From: Rhododendron vialii
Lineage: Eukaryota > Streptophyta > Magnoliopsida > Ericales > Ericaceae
Direction of reading: 5' to 3'
Assembly: GCF_030253575.1 (NCBI RefSeq)
Contig: NC_080563.1
Location: 36,193,001 to 36,257,000, forward strand
Length of the DNA: 64,000 nucleotides
Below, piece after piece: positions 10,928 to 21,595 of this stretch; within the stretch, counting starts at the first letter, position 1; each line of letters opens with the position of its first letter. The notes beneath the pieces are model-generated. The model was not told where the DNA came from and ran no database searches. It worked only from the letters and a program-made list of their open reading frames with translations. The position numbers and the translations under genes are program-made.

Positions 10928-11634
10928 ATCTGATAGCGAGTTACCACGTTAATTCTTTTTTGTTTTATTTTGATTGATTGATTTATTTATTTGGATAAGT
11001 GCCTGTTGGTTATGGGATGTATTCTTTGTCATCATTATCCCTGGCTTTTTTCTCGAATGTTTCGGTATTAGTATTTTTTTTTTAATATTTTGAATAGAGT
11101 ATACGTTGAATCAGTTTATCTGTGTTTCTTGGTTAAAGCGGTTTTATCGGAAAACAAGGCAATCACTTATGCATTCAAAGGCCAACGACACTTACAATGA
11201 AATCCAACCAAAACTATCAAGCATCTCAACTCACAAATGGACTACAACAAAAGCTACAAAGATAAGAAAATTATGTTTCTTGGTAAAAGCATTTCATCTA
11301 TATGTTGAAGACAAGTCACATAATTCGTGTGCTTGTGCGTTGAAAGTATCTTTGAAACATATTTCAAACTATTAAAATTTGTGAGAGTGAAGATCGTGTA
11401 ACTAAGGGTAGAAAAATACAAGAGAGTTTAAAGAAGTCCTATTTGAAATGTTTTTTCTTTTAGATTTTAGGTTTTAAATATCCTAAAAATTGATTTATTT
11501 TTTTGCAACAAAAAATATCAACCTAGATAATCTAATACTAAAAACTAAAAATTTATTGCAATATCTATAATTCTCGCAAATACTCTCTGAATGCATCATA
11601 TTGGATGTAACCCTAATTAATACAGAATGAATAA

Positions 11635-11854
11635 ATAAGTAAACACAACTCACATAGAAATAAATAATCTATGTTTGTTTTTGGGAGAGATTAACCCCGT
11701 GATCCCTCGTTTAGAAGTGTACAAATGTGACTAAGTGAACTAAAATAAGTAAACACAACTCACATAGAAAGAAATAATCTATGTTTGTTTTTGGGAGAGA
11801 TTGACCTCATGATCCCTAGTTTAGAAGTGTACAAATGTGACTAAAGTGAACTAA
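11635..11854. repeat. Tandem 110-bp duplication in unit B
   Basis: Two adjacent copies start AATAAGTAAACACAACTCAC (from about 11635 and 11745) and run through GATCCCT(C/A)GTTTAGAAGTG. The corresponding unit A sequence (about 5435-5540) has one copy, so this duplication arose after the units separated. Confidence 0.85.
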
Positions 11855-12956
11855 CTCTAATCGATAAAAATGCCTCTCTCTTTTTTATTGAGAAAATGTA
11901 TAGAACCTCATGAAGGGGTTTTAGGAGCTTTTTCCCCAAAGACAAACTCTCCAAAAACTTTGGTCAATGTTGTTCCCGAAAAAGTTTTCCCACACATTCA
12001 TTGAATGACAATGGATCAAACAAAATTTTATAGAATGACATTCATTGAATTGGTAAGTGAGAGTGCAATTGTTGTACTATTTTATAGTAGAATGACATTC
12101 ATTGAATTGAAAAGTGATAGTTGAAACAGAGTATCCTAGGACGGCCGAAATAATAAAGATGGAGGGATCCTATGTTCTTAGGATTTACTTGGAACCTATA
12201 GAAAGAGAAGAAAGGAAGAGAAAATCATTTTTCTTGTTTGGTTTGAAAGATTGTAATATAGTACTAATAGAAAAGAATGTAACAAATTAGTATTAAGCAC
12301 AAATAAATTTGGTTTGCCATGTGGTTCACAGCTGTTCCATGTGAAAATTGCATCAGAAACATTTTGTTTATCGGACATATATATTGTGTGAGCTAGGAAT
12401 GATTGGGAGGAATTCTGTAAGGTCCACAACGGGTTTTATTTTGAAGATTCGAATGGTTTTAGCTTCTGGATCTGAAGCAAATGAAAAAGAATTAATACAG
12501 AAGTAAGATCAGAGCACGTCCCAATGATTTTATCGTCCATGCAGAAAAATCACGTTTATTGAACATCAGTTAAGACTTGGCCTAGTCATATTTGTCTAAA
12601 ACAATTTAAATTCTCTGATCGATACTCCTGTCCGATACAAACCGTACAATGATTTTATCGTCCGTGCATAAAAATCAAGTTAATTGAATCTCAATTAAAA
12701 CTTTGTTTAGTCATATTTGTCTAAAACGAAGTGAATTGTCTGATGGATGCTCATATCCCGTCAACTTGATTTTTGACATCAAGAATAAATACATCGAGAC
12801 AAGTAACATGAATAACTTGTCACATAAGACTAAGGTGGTTCTAGTCCGAAACCAAGTAGATTGGATCCGTGCTATTCCCAAACCAAGTACTCGATCAATC
12901 ATCCATATGCCCATATAATATTAATTACAAACATCTTTTAAATGGTCATGAAAATC

Positions 12957-12958
<2 letters not shown>

Positions 12959-12998
<40 letters not shown>
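12959..12998. repeat. (GA)n microsatellite
   Basis: About 20 GA repeats just downstream of the phytocyanin stop codon, in its presumed 3' region. Unit A has a much shorter run at 6853-6868. Confidence 0.9.
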
Positions 12999-13000
<2 letters not shown>

Positions 13001-13001
13001 T

Positions 13002-14865
13002 TTACAAGACAACAAATTTATACAATGCGACCCAAGTACCCATCATTGCAACAAAAGGAGAAAGAGCCCCTGAGGAAGATGGTGCCGGAACAGAGCTAGG
13101 TGGCTCGGTATAAGTCGTCGGGGGTGGCGGCGGGGCAGTGGTGGTGGTACCGGTGGGCGGCGGAGATCCGGAGGGCTCGGCCACAGGTCCTCCTCCGGCG
13201 GTGGCAGTGACGGCCAGCTTCATCCCGCTGCCGCAGTGGCCAATGACGCCGCAGATGTAGTAATGGGTCCCGGCAGTACTGAGAGATACGTTGGTGGACC
13301 CACTGTTGTCTGTGCTGATCGGGTTTCCTACAGTGCAGTTGTTGTAGTCGCTTTGACTGACTTCATCCACCGTGTGACCGCTTCCATAATTGAACACTAC
13401 CATGGGCCCCGAAGTAAGAAACAGAGGAAGGATCAAATTAACACTTCGTAATTATTAATGAAAACTGTAATGCAAACATTTTCAAATATTCGTTTTTCGT
13501 TCATCAACCAAGATCAGTATGTGAATAAGGTAATCCTATATCGATTGAGAGAGAGAGAGAGAGAGAAAAACCATGGGCATCTTGTCGAATTTCGAGTAAT
13601 TGAAGAATGCCTCGTGAGGAGAACAGAGCATCTCTAACGTTGGCTTGAAAGTTAGATGTGTCCAATTTTTTTTGGAAAGGTTATGGGACAGTTTTACGTC
13701 TTCAAATTTGACACCTACACGGCTACACCCATTGTCAAGTTTTCCCTATTAATATTTTTGCCGTTTCAAAAAAAAAAAAAAAGGTTCGCCATTTTAATAG
13801 ATAGGCAAACTCGAAGGAAGTGAATCAACTGGAAGAAGAACGAGATTCATGACTCAATTCCTCTATTAGATAGTCATGAGATGACTGAGATGGGAAGAAA
13901 GGGAGTTGCAAAAAGAGGACATTAGATGAAAAAGGATATGCTCCTTCTGGGGATGAAGTAAGGGATAACATTCTAGGAATGAAGTGAGGGATAACATTTG
14001 ATTAGATTCTAGCGATGAAGTAAGGGATAACATTTGATTAGATTCTGTGGACGGGACATGGATCCAAAAGGAAAAAATGAGACCTTAGTCAATGCATTAC
14101 GGAATCATGTTGATCTGCTCGGTCAAGCTACTCTGGATGTAAAACTTTGCTTCAAATGTGAAATCGTCGGTTTTTTTTTTTTGTCTTCCACTGGTTACTT
14201 TCTACAGCAAAAAACACAGATTTGACATTGCTGTCAAAATTGACAGCAAGTGAGGGATGAAAAGTTGGAGGGGCCTTGGCTGTTTGTTTTTACCGTTTGA
14301 GATGCCACAGAGGATTTGGCAGCCCGTTGGTGTTGCGCAGGCTCAGATTATTCTAGTTGCATTCTAAATCTCACGGGAGATCAGTCAATCAAATAGGAAC
14401 CAACCGCAAAAGTGTTGCCAGGCATCAAAGGGAGTGAAAAAGTTGTAAAATACCAAAGCAAGAAAAGAAAAGAGCATAACAGTGTTTTAGCCACAAACTA
14501 ACAAAACTATGCGATGGACCTTGGGTACTTTGCCGGATGGTGGTGTAGCTCCTCCGGAGTGTGAGGGAAAAAACCGTGCACAGTACTAACAGAGTCGACT
14601 AACATACTAAACGGGAAATATCCTATCGTCTGGGAAAAAACAAAAACAAAACTGTACGTGCTATGTATGAGGAGGTAATTAATGAGAACTCACCAAGGCT
14701 GTCACCAACCACAAAAGTCTTGCCGCTTGTCCAGGTGGTGTAATCAACCCCCATTGTCCATCCACTTGAGTCCCCCACAGTGTAAACCGTGGCCAAACTA
14801 GGCACTGCCAAATGCAAGGCTAGTGATAAAACACACACAATAATTGCAGCACAAGAACTTGTCAT
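13002..14865 (-). CDS. Uclacyanin-like phytocyanin (blue copper protein), two exons
   Basis: Exon 1 is 14865-14694 and exon 2 is 13396-13002. The donor CCTTG/GTGAG and acceptor GGTAG/TGTTC join in frame as [12 protein letters not shown], giving 188 residues. Residues 1-25 are a signal peptide. The cupredoxin domain has the type 1 copper ligands expected of uclacyanins: His in GSGHTV, then Cys, His and Met in [11 protein letters not shown]. Cysteines in YNNC and GHC can form the family disulfide. A Pro/Thr/Ser-rich AGP-like stretch follows, with a hydrophobic end (about [10 protein letters not shown] onward) fitting a GPI anchor. The protein probably sits on the outer cell surface; the physiological role of uclacyanins is mostly undefined beyond electron transfer and wall processes. 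The 1.3 kb intron holds the tandem-duplication breakpoint and small repeats. A TATA motif lies at 14930-14938. Confidence 0.88.
13947..14047. repeat. Short tandem repeat in phytocyanin intron
   Basis: Three copies of a GATGAAGTAAGGGATAACAT-like unit (the middle one begins AATGAAGTGAGGG), two followed by TTGATTAGATTCT. A MITE-like fragment starting GAGCATCTCTAACG is at 13624. Confidence 0.75.
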
Positions 14866-14929
14866 TTTTGTGACAATGTGTGTTAGAGGGGGAGCTAGAG
14901 AGGAGTGAGAATTTGGGAAGTAGTTGTTC

Positions 14930-14938
14930 CTTATATAG
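14930..14938 (-). promoter_or_regulatory. TATA box of phytocyanin gene
   Basis: CTATATAAG on the minus strand lies 65-73 bases upstream of the ATG, a normal distance for a short plant leader. Confidence 0.6.
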
Positions 14939-16120
14939 TTTGTATAAAGGGGCGATTGGAGTTGGATTAGGTTTGGAAGTATGGAGTTGTAAAGGACCCT
15001 CATGTATTCCCCCGGAGGATAACTTGAGTCCGACTCTATGCCTAATTCCCTGCCACTTTTGAATCCCTTTTGCATTGTTTAACCCCCAAAATTGCATGCT
15101 TTGATTCAAGGGTTTGCTTCCTGATCTCACAAGGTATGAGAGGGTTTGAAACATCAAAGTGTTATATAGATTTTTACGAGACTGGTCCGTAAATAAGCTG
15201 AGATGGGATTAACCCCCGTAAATAAGCTGAGATGGGTTATGTATGAGCTTGTCTAGACACCTTGATTTAGCAAAAAGGGCAAGGAATATGATGATGCAAA
15301 ATATAACTGAATTCTCTATGAAACCTGAATCATGATAATCTACATTGTTTCATCGTGTAGGCTTGTTATGCATAATCAAAAATCGAAACTCAAATGGTTC
15401 ACATGAGTGTTGGTTTTGAGCATAAATAATCAAGGATGCAACACTAGCAAAACCAACATTCTTAATTACATACACCTGTAGAACCTTGTTTATATAGTAG
15501 TACTGCAACACTAGTTAACAATGCCAGAACGATAAGTTCCTTCAAACTTCATCTGCACTCACCACAAAAAGGTCGAGCAGCCTTTAGGCAATGCGACATA
15601 TGTTTAAACAAAACTAGTAACAATAACATACACTATTATCGACCAATTGGAACAAATTCCATCTCCAAAAGATGGGTTATCTTTGGAGAGGAATGGGTTA
15701 TTCCAATTTGGTTCCAGACTCCTTTCCCTATCACCTCATGGATTGGATTCTCTCCTTTTGCTCCATTCAGTGCTGGCCCCCGGGTGCCCGGCTTTAGGCG
15801 CAAAAAATGGAGTACAAGTTTTAGGAACCCTTATATTTTGGCAACCATTATAAAACTTCAAAAAAAAAAATAAAAAAATTACATGGCTCACTTTCGAATT
15901 GACAAGAAATTATGGTTGAAATAGGACTTGAGATGGTGGATGCGATTGATTGTTACTTTTGCCACTAAAATTATAAAAGAATGATATTTACGCTTATGCT
16001 TTGAAATCTTGCAATGTTTTTTTTTTGGCTTACTGGTATTTGAGTTATGATTTTGAAATCTTATAATGTTCGGTTATTGTTTTGAGATTTTTACTGGTTG
16101 ACCAATAGTTGTACTATCTG
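14939..16120. other. Intergenic sequence
   Basis: No gene recognised. A 20-bp phrase (GTAAATAAGCTGAGATGGG) is duplicated at about 15190 and 15217. Several T/A homopolymers are present near 15860 and 16020. Confidence 0.5.
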
Positions 16121-17400
16121 TTTTTTTTTTTTTTTTGATAATCCAAATTTTCCGAAGAGATTACAGAGAAAAAGAACTATCCCTGGTTACAATAGAAACT
16201 AAACAGGAGGATGGGGAAGACACCCAATTAACGGGCAGCACACCCCTAAGAGCTTCAGAAGCTACTTCATGGGCCAACCCATTCGCCTCTCGTATGCTCC
16301 AAGCACAGCTAATCCCTTCCTCTTGGCAGAGCTTCCGGATATCCCAAACCACTGCCATTACTTCCCACGGGGGTACAAGCTCAGAAACACTCAATTTGAT
16401 GGCTTTTTGGTTGTCTGATTCAATGGTAACTCCACGCAGACCCATAGTTTTGACCATCCCACATGCACTACGAACAGCTACAAGCTCCTCGTGAAGCGAA
16501 GAGACGATCTTAGCATCAATCACTCTGCCATCGACAATTGCTCCTCTACTGTCTCTGATAATTGCAGCACACTTCGCGTCTCTACCGTTTCTCTTGATCG
16601 CCACATCACAGTTTATCTTTAGGCCACCTTGATCCGGAGCCCTCCAGTGGGAAGAAGCATCCTCAGCTGTTGGGTTGTCCATGTGGATCAATGAAGGGAT
16701 CCTAAGACCCGAGATTTCACAAAGAGCCTCTATTGCTCTTCGCATAGTCGTCTCCGGATCAACAGGATTACTATTGAAAACGAAATCGTTTCTCGACTTC
16801 CAGATCTGCCACCCAATCATCACTACTTTTCCCAAGAACTTTAGCATAAGGTTTCCTTTCAAAGCTTCAACAACCTGAGAGGTCCATCTAAGAACAGAAT
16901 TAGGAAGTCCATGACCCATATTTAGCTGAATACTGCACCCAAACCAAACCGCACGAGCCCAGCTACAATCGAATAGCAAGTGTTCAATAGTTTCTTCATA
17001 ATTTCCACATATAGGGCACATATTGGAGATACCACACCTCCTTCGAACCAAATTTTCCTTTGTTGCAAGACTAGTACTACATGCCCTCCACCAAAAATGT
17101 CTCACCTTGTGCGGTATGTCTAGCTTCCAGATTATTGGCCATAAGTTCTCATGGGGGATGAAAGATGAAGAAGGACTTAATTCTCCTTGCTGTGAGCTTG
17201 AACTGCTATATGGTATCCCGAACGGACTAAGTAAACTCCATTTTTTGTATGATGCCAAATCAGTGAGTCCTTATTCCCATACTGTGATAGAGGCATAACT
17301 GTAATAGATTTTAATTCCTCCTGAGAAACCAGTTGCTCCAATACATCGCTCCTCCAAACCCCTTTTTCTTGATCTATCAACTTCATATTCTGTTTAATTA
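16121..17400 (-). mobile_element. 5'-truncated LINE, ORF2 C-terminus (zf-RVT + RNase H)
   Basis: The long frame 17258-16161 encodes the end of a plant L1-type ORF2. First comes a zf-RVT domain (IPHKVRHFWWRACSTSLATK, then CPICGNYEETIEHLLFDC), then an RNase H-like RVT_3 domain with NCDVA, HEELVAV, ESDNQKA and REANGLAHE. The preceding part (KDSLIWHHTKNGVY, 17386-17200) lies in another frame, so a frameshift occurs near 17190-17200. The reverse transcriptase and endonuclease are missing, as is usual for 5'-truncated LINEs. A T-run on the plus strand at 16121-16136 is the poly(A) tail of the minus-strand copy. It is a dead copy; no target duplication was recognised. Confidence 0.85.
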
Positions 17401-17781
17401 TACAAGTTCATAAAGGACCTCTCATATTGAAAGTAAATTAACCACCGAAAAGTCAGGACTGGCTCTAACTCCATCGCAAGAAAATGGCATCCAATAAACT
17501 AAGATAATGAAAGCATTAATCTACCCTTATTTAGAAGATTAAGTGTCAAACACCTCATAACCTTCTCTGTATCATCTCTGGAGGATATACAATAAAAACT
17601 CATAGCTCCAACAATGAAACAGAGATGGCCCCATAAATCTCTTAATAACAAAAGTGAAATGGCATTTGCAAATAAATTCAAAACATGTAATCCTCATCTA
17701 CTGTAGAAATGAAATTGGTAAGAAACTCCCTTCTCTAAGTGGGCTTTTATTTTCCATGAATCCTTAAATTGTTTTTCTATG

Positions 17782-19940
17782 TTACTTTTGGTCAGATGCT
17801 TCTTTAGCTGCTGTCTCCTTTGCTTGATCATTGACTGGTTCCATTAAAGACTCCACCTCTTTGTCTACTTCCTCAACCTGCATTATCATTCACATAATTA
17901 AAATCCCCAAGAAAAAAGCAATCTAGGCTTAAACTGCATTCGATCATGGATAGACCTCTTTTTTAATTATATTGTTCCTTTCAGAATGATCATCATAGTT
18001 TGGTTGAAATCTCGCAAATCATGGGGATAAAAGATCAATGAAATCAAAGAATTTACAGAAGGGAGTACAAAAGTAGGACCCCAAAGATATTGAGGCAAGA
18101 AATAAGTGAACAAGTACCTAATGTCAATGAGGTATTAGGGGCAATTTTCCAATTTTTAAGGAGTCGAGATTGTAATAATTGGTTAAAATACCACGGCTTT
18201 TTTTATTTTTTATTTAATTATCTAGGGTTTAAATAGAACGGCTAGTGAAGTATTTTTTCACACAATGTTGAACTGACACCACTTGCCGGCTTGAAGGTGT
18301 CGCCAAACAATTAATGGGGACTTGAGTCAGCTTTTAGGAACAGTGGCTCAACCACCGGTATCTATTAAACAAAGTGAGGCCGCTTGAATGATCTAGAACA
18401 TATATTAGAGCATTTCTTACCTTTACTTCAAAATTGGAGATGTTCAAGCTTTTGAAGTTTTATGTGGCTTATGACTTCGCCAAATTTGTAGCAGTCAAAA
18501 AAGTTGTTCTCAAACAGTCATTTTTTCAAGTAACATGAGATTTGGCAGCTCATGCTATTGCTTTGAGCAATGACAAGGATGAAACCATTAGCCATGCCAA
18601 ATTCGCTTGGAATTTGGTTTCCCATTTGACAGCGTCGCTTGGTGCACCTCAAGCTGTCAAATTCGACCTTTACTGGTGCAACGGAGGAATTGAAGAAACT
18701 ATGTTTACAGTATATCTTGCACATCCATCGGGCAAATGCAGATGGAGTAGCGGATCCAAATTCATTCGAAGGGGGAGCAGAGCAGCAGGCAGGCAAAGCA
18801 AGGGAAGAGATACGAATTGCACCGAGAGCAATGCCCTTTCTGTTGTACTCTTGTTTCCTTTGATTTCATAACAACTAATCCAGTTTGCCAATGTTTTCTT
18901 CGTCGAAGAAAAGTGAAATTCACTTTCATGACTAATCAAAGAAAGACTTGAAAGTAATGGTATGAGAGGTAGTTGTGTCGTGTGGTAGTCTGTGGTAGAT
19001 GATAAATTACACAAAGAAGTTAGTTAGGTAAAACAATACCTTGTCAATGAGATCATCTGCTAAATGGGCAGCCTTATCCGCTTTCTCGGCTGCATTTTCG
19101 ACAGATTCAATGGCCTTCTCTAGCTTTCCACCTTTCGGGAGCTCATCTGCCACCTCCTTCGCCACCTTGTCCACTTCCTCCGCTACCTCCTCAACCACTT
19201 TTGTTACATGTTCTGCTCTCTCCGCCACGGCTTCAACGTCCTCTGCACAAACATTAATAATTTCAATTCAACTTTTTCCAAGAAAATAATCATGTAGCTC
19301 AAACTTGCACATTGATGCTTACTGGTCAATTTGAATAAAGGCCCCCATTTGTTCCTCAGAAAGGGTAGCATGATGGTAATTAGCGCTCCGAGAATCCAAC
19401 CTTTCCTGCTAGAATACCAGTGAAAATATTTATTGATGTTGGAGAGGGGAAAGCTTTTGCCAAAAAAACACGAGAGAGAAAGAGAAGAAATCAATCTCTA
19501 TTTGATTAAGATGAATCAAACGAAGTTGAAAAACATTCATATAAGACGACACTTTGTTGAAAGATTCACTTACCAGGAATTCGAAGACGGGTCGGAAGGA
19601 AGGGGAGCTCCTCCTGGTTGGACATCGCTGTACACAACCAAGTCCCTGCAAAATAGTAGTAAAGATTTTCAACATCTTCCAAGAAAACAAATCGAATCAG
19701 GCGAAAGGAAATAGTCGAATGGAATAGTTACATGCTTCCATTTCTGCCCCTCCGCAATCCCCTTCCACCGCTGCGATACCTCAGCCCTCCATCATTGGCA
19801 AAACAAGATCGATCATTCTGTTTCGAAATCACCAAACGAAATCCGGGACTGCTACTACAGATGAAAGTTTCGGACTTCGAACAGGGCTTGATTTGTAAAT
19901 TGGTCAAACTTTGAGGGGTGATCAATCTGGTTGTCGACAT
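17782..19940 (-). CDS. Plastid-targeted membrane-anchored helical protein, five exons
   Basis: Exons: 19940-19732, 19645-19574, 19405-19323, 19242-19040, 17877-17782. All junctions are GT...AG and phases agree, giving 220 residues. Residues 1-70 are Ser/Arg-rich with few acids, like a chloroplast transit peptide. Then come MDLVVYSDVQPGGAPLPSD, one hydrophobic segment (GWILGALITIMLPFL), a basic loop (RNKWGPLFKL), and about 100 residues rich in Val, Ala, Glu and Lys with heptad spacing (for example EEVAEEVDKVAKEVADELP) that should form an amphipathic helix or coiled coil. I recognise it as a conserved, uncharacterised plant family annotated as chloroplastic; function unknown. The exon 2 reading frame was fixed by splice phase. 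Intron 4 is long (1162 bp) and probably holds TE-derived sequence. Exon borders are inferred. Confidence 0.82.
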
Positions 19941-20345
19941 GGATATCTGGGGCCCTGACCTCTCTGGTTTTGGTCTACTAGGCCTCGTTAAGTTTGATGA
20001 AGAAGGAGATTTACAGGCTGTTAATAATTAAATTTAAGGTTTGTTAGGTTGGAAAAGTTGTTTATATTAATGTTGTCAAGCCATCAAGTGGGATTTTTCT
20101 AATAGCTAAAGTCAAAATTTTGAAATTAAAAATCCACACGCTACGCAATCCTTTTTGGCGGATTTGAGTTTTTTTCTTCTTCTTTTTTTTCTTTGAAATC
20201 TCCTTAATCAAAGGTTTTGCACATGTTTAGGTGCATGCAGCTCTATAGGGAAAAGTGATCGCCAATGTCAGGGTCTATTGTTTATTTCTTTATTTTTAGA
20301 TACAGGTTTGCTTGATCTTGTTTGGATGTGGGAGGGAGCGTGGAG
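19941..20345. other. Intergenic, promoter side of the plastid-protein gene
   Basis: Upstream region of the minus-strand gene. No TATA box stands out close to the ATG and no other gene is recognised. Confidence 0.5.
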
Positions 20346-20353
20346 CTTGATAC

Positions 20354-20708
20354 CAAGGTTATGAATTCCGTATTGTACTGGTCAGTACACATTGATTGAT
20401 ATTGTCCAAATCCGATACTTTACGCCTTCAATTATTCTGTCCTGTCTCAAATACCGGACAGTACTGGACTGCTTTTAAATTTATTTTATGCTTTCATAAC
20501 CGGACAATACTGGTCGGTACTGGTAAATACCGCACGATGCCGGACTACTTTTTTTTTAATAAATTTGTATATTATTCTAGTAAATTCTTTTATGTAGAAA
20601 AAATAACACTAACAACAATAAATCCGAAACGGTACGCGGTATCTCATCGGTACGTACCGAACCAGTAGAAAAACTAGTACTCTAGGCGGTACGGTATTTA
20701 AAACCTTG
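20354..20708. mobile_element. hAT-like MITE (355 bp)
   Basis: Terminal inverted repeats are imperfect: left CAAGGTTATGAATTCCGTA against right (reverse complement) CAAGGTTTTAAATACCGTA. Flanks CTTGATAC (20346-20353) and TTTAATAC (20709-20716) agree at 6 of 8 positions, fitting an old 8-bp hAT target duplication. The interior has repeated (A/T)CCGG and GGTACT words and no coding capacity. Confidence 0.65.
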
Positions 20709-20716
20709 TTTAATAC

Positions 20717-21190
20717 CACGATACACCAAAGTCTCATGCATACAAGTATCCAACTTGCCTATAATTTTAGATGTTTCGCAAAATGGTAGGACTCAGGATG
20801 CCCGGCAACATGCTCCTCCTGTGCACATGAATGCATCATTTGAGGAGTGGTGGTCAATTAGTGAGCCATTTTTTGCTTCGGTAAAAAGAACTTGAGAAGC
20901 AAGCTGAGAGGTCTCGTAATTCAATTTAGATCATTATTATGTATGGATCATCATTAAGCAAATAATTCTTGTAAAAATTCAACTTGACTGGATATTGGTA
21001 CCTAATTAGCGAATGCATCACATTTTTCTTAGGGCAAGAAAATGACAATTGACAAGTAGTATGAGTTTAAGATTTCTTCTTTTTGTGAAGGTTTGCTAAA
21101 GCAAAGAACCTCTATGTCACTGTCGTAAATTCGTAATATCTTCGGTCTCCACTATCGTACTAATACGTAAGGTTGGCGCAATTTGTTTCC
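20717..21190. other. Intergenic sequence
   Basis: No gene or clear repeat recognised. Confidence 0.5.
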
Positions 21191-21595
21191 TTGTGCCCAA
21201 GTTCACAAATTGATATTGTTCCACAAAGGGTATTTTTCTGCTCGAATTATTGAAGCCATGGGTTTTCGATGCGCTTTGGAAACAGCTTTGAAGTGGAATT
21301 ACACTCGATCGGGTCATTATAGAAGGGGAAGCACTGCAAGTGGTTCATGCTCTCAACCAATCAAAGACTTATGCAGTTATGCAGATTGCGAATCGATTAT
21401 TTTGGATTTGTCTCCAACTTGATTCTTTATTCTCTTCTTGTTCGTTTTCTCTTGTAAAACGTGATTGGAACAGAGTAGCCCATTCTGTAACTAAACATTC
21501 TCTGTTTGATGTTGGGGTGGTATTTGGCAGGACGACTATTCCCAATGGCTATCATCTCAGGGCTTTTGGCCCATCCTCCCAGCAATAAAACTTAC
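21190..21595 (+). pseudogene. Decayed LINE-type RNase H fragment
   Basis: Pieces of an RVT_3/RNase H domain are spread over plus-strand frames: ALETALKWNYTR, then in another frame IIEGEALQVVHALNQSKTY, then VKRDWNRVAHSVTKHSL. The order matches the family (alpha-helix after the acidic residue, second acidic residue, then the R-x-x-N-x-x-A-H signature). At least two frameshifts separate them, so this is a relic of a LINE 3' end. Confidence 0.65.

Larger units (their letters stand above)
10928..13001. other. Non-coding spacer of unit B
   Basis: Collinear with 4602-6871. Contains a unit-B-specific 110-bp tandem duplication (11635-11854), degenerate repeats (12543-12775) and a (GA)n run at 12959-12998. 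The short open frames here are not conserved in unit A. Confidence 0.6.
7488..13605. repeat. Tandem segmental duplication, unit B
   Basis: Second copy of the unit. The A/B junction is at about 7487/7488, where sequence matching the phytocyanin intron stops and sequence matching the start of unit A (GGCCTGTAAATTATTTTG) begins. Homology ends at about 13605, and beyond it the phytocyanin intron continues uniquely to exon 1. Unit B carries a 0.93 kb inverted-repeat element (8161-9094) absent from A, and lacks A's 1.7 kb insertion. Confidence 0.9.

Noticed and set aside
13236-13451. Plus-strand frame over phytocyanin exon 2 (also 7106-7336)
   Set aside because: Antisense shadow of the cupredoxin exon with no domain.
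15647-15853. Open frame of 68 codons
   Set aside because: No start context, domain or conservation evidence; intergenic noise.
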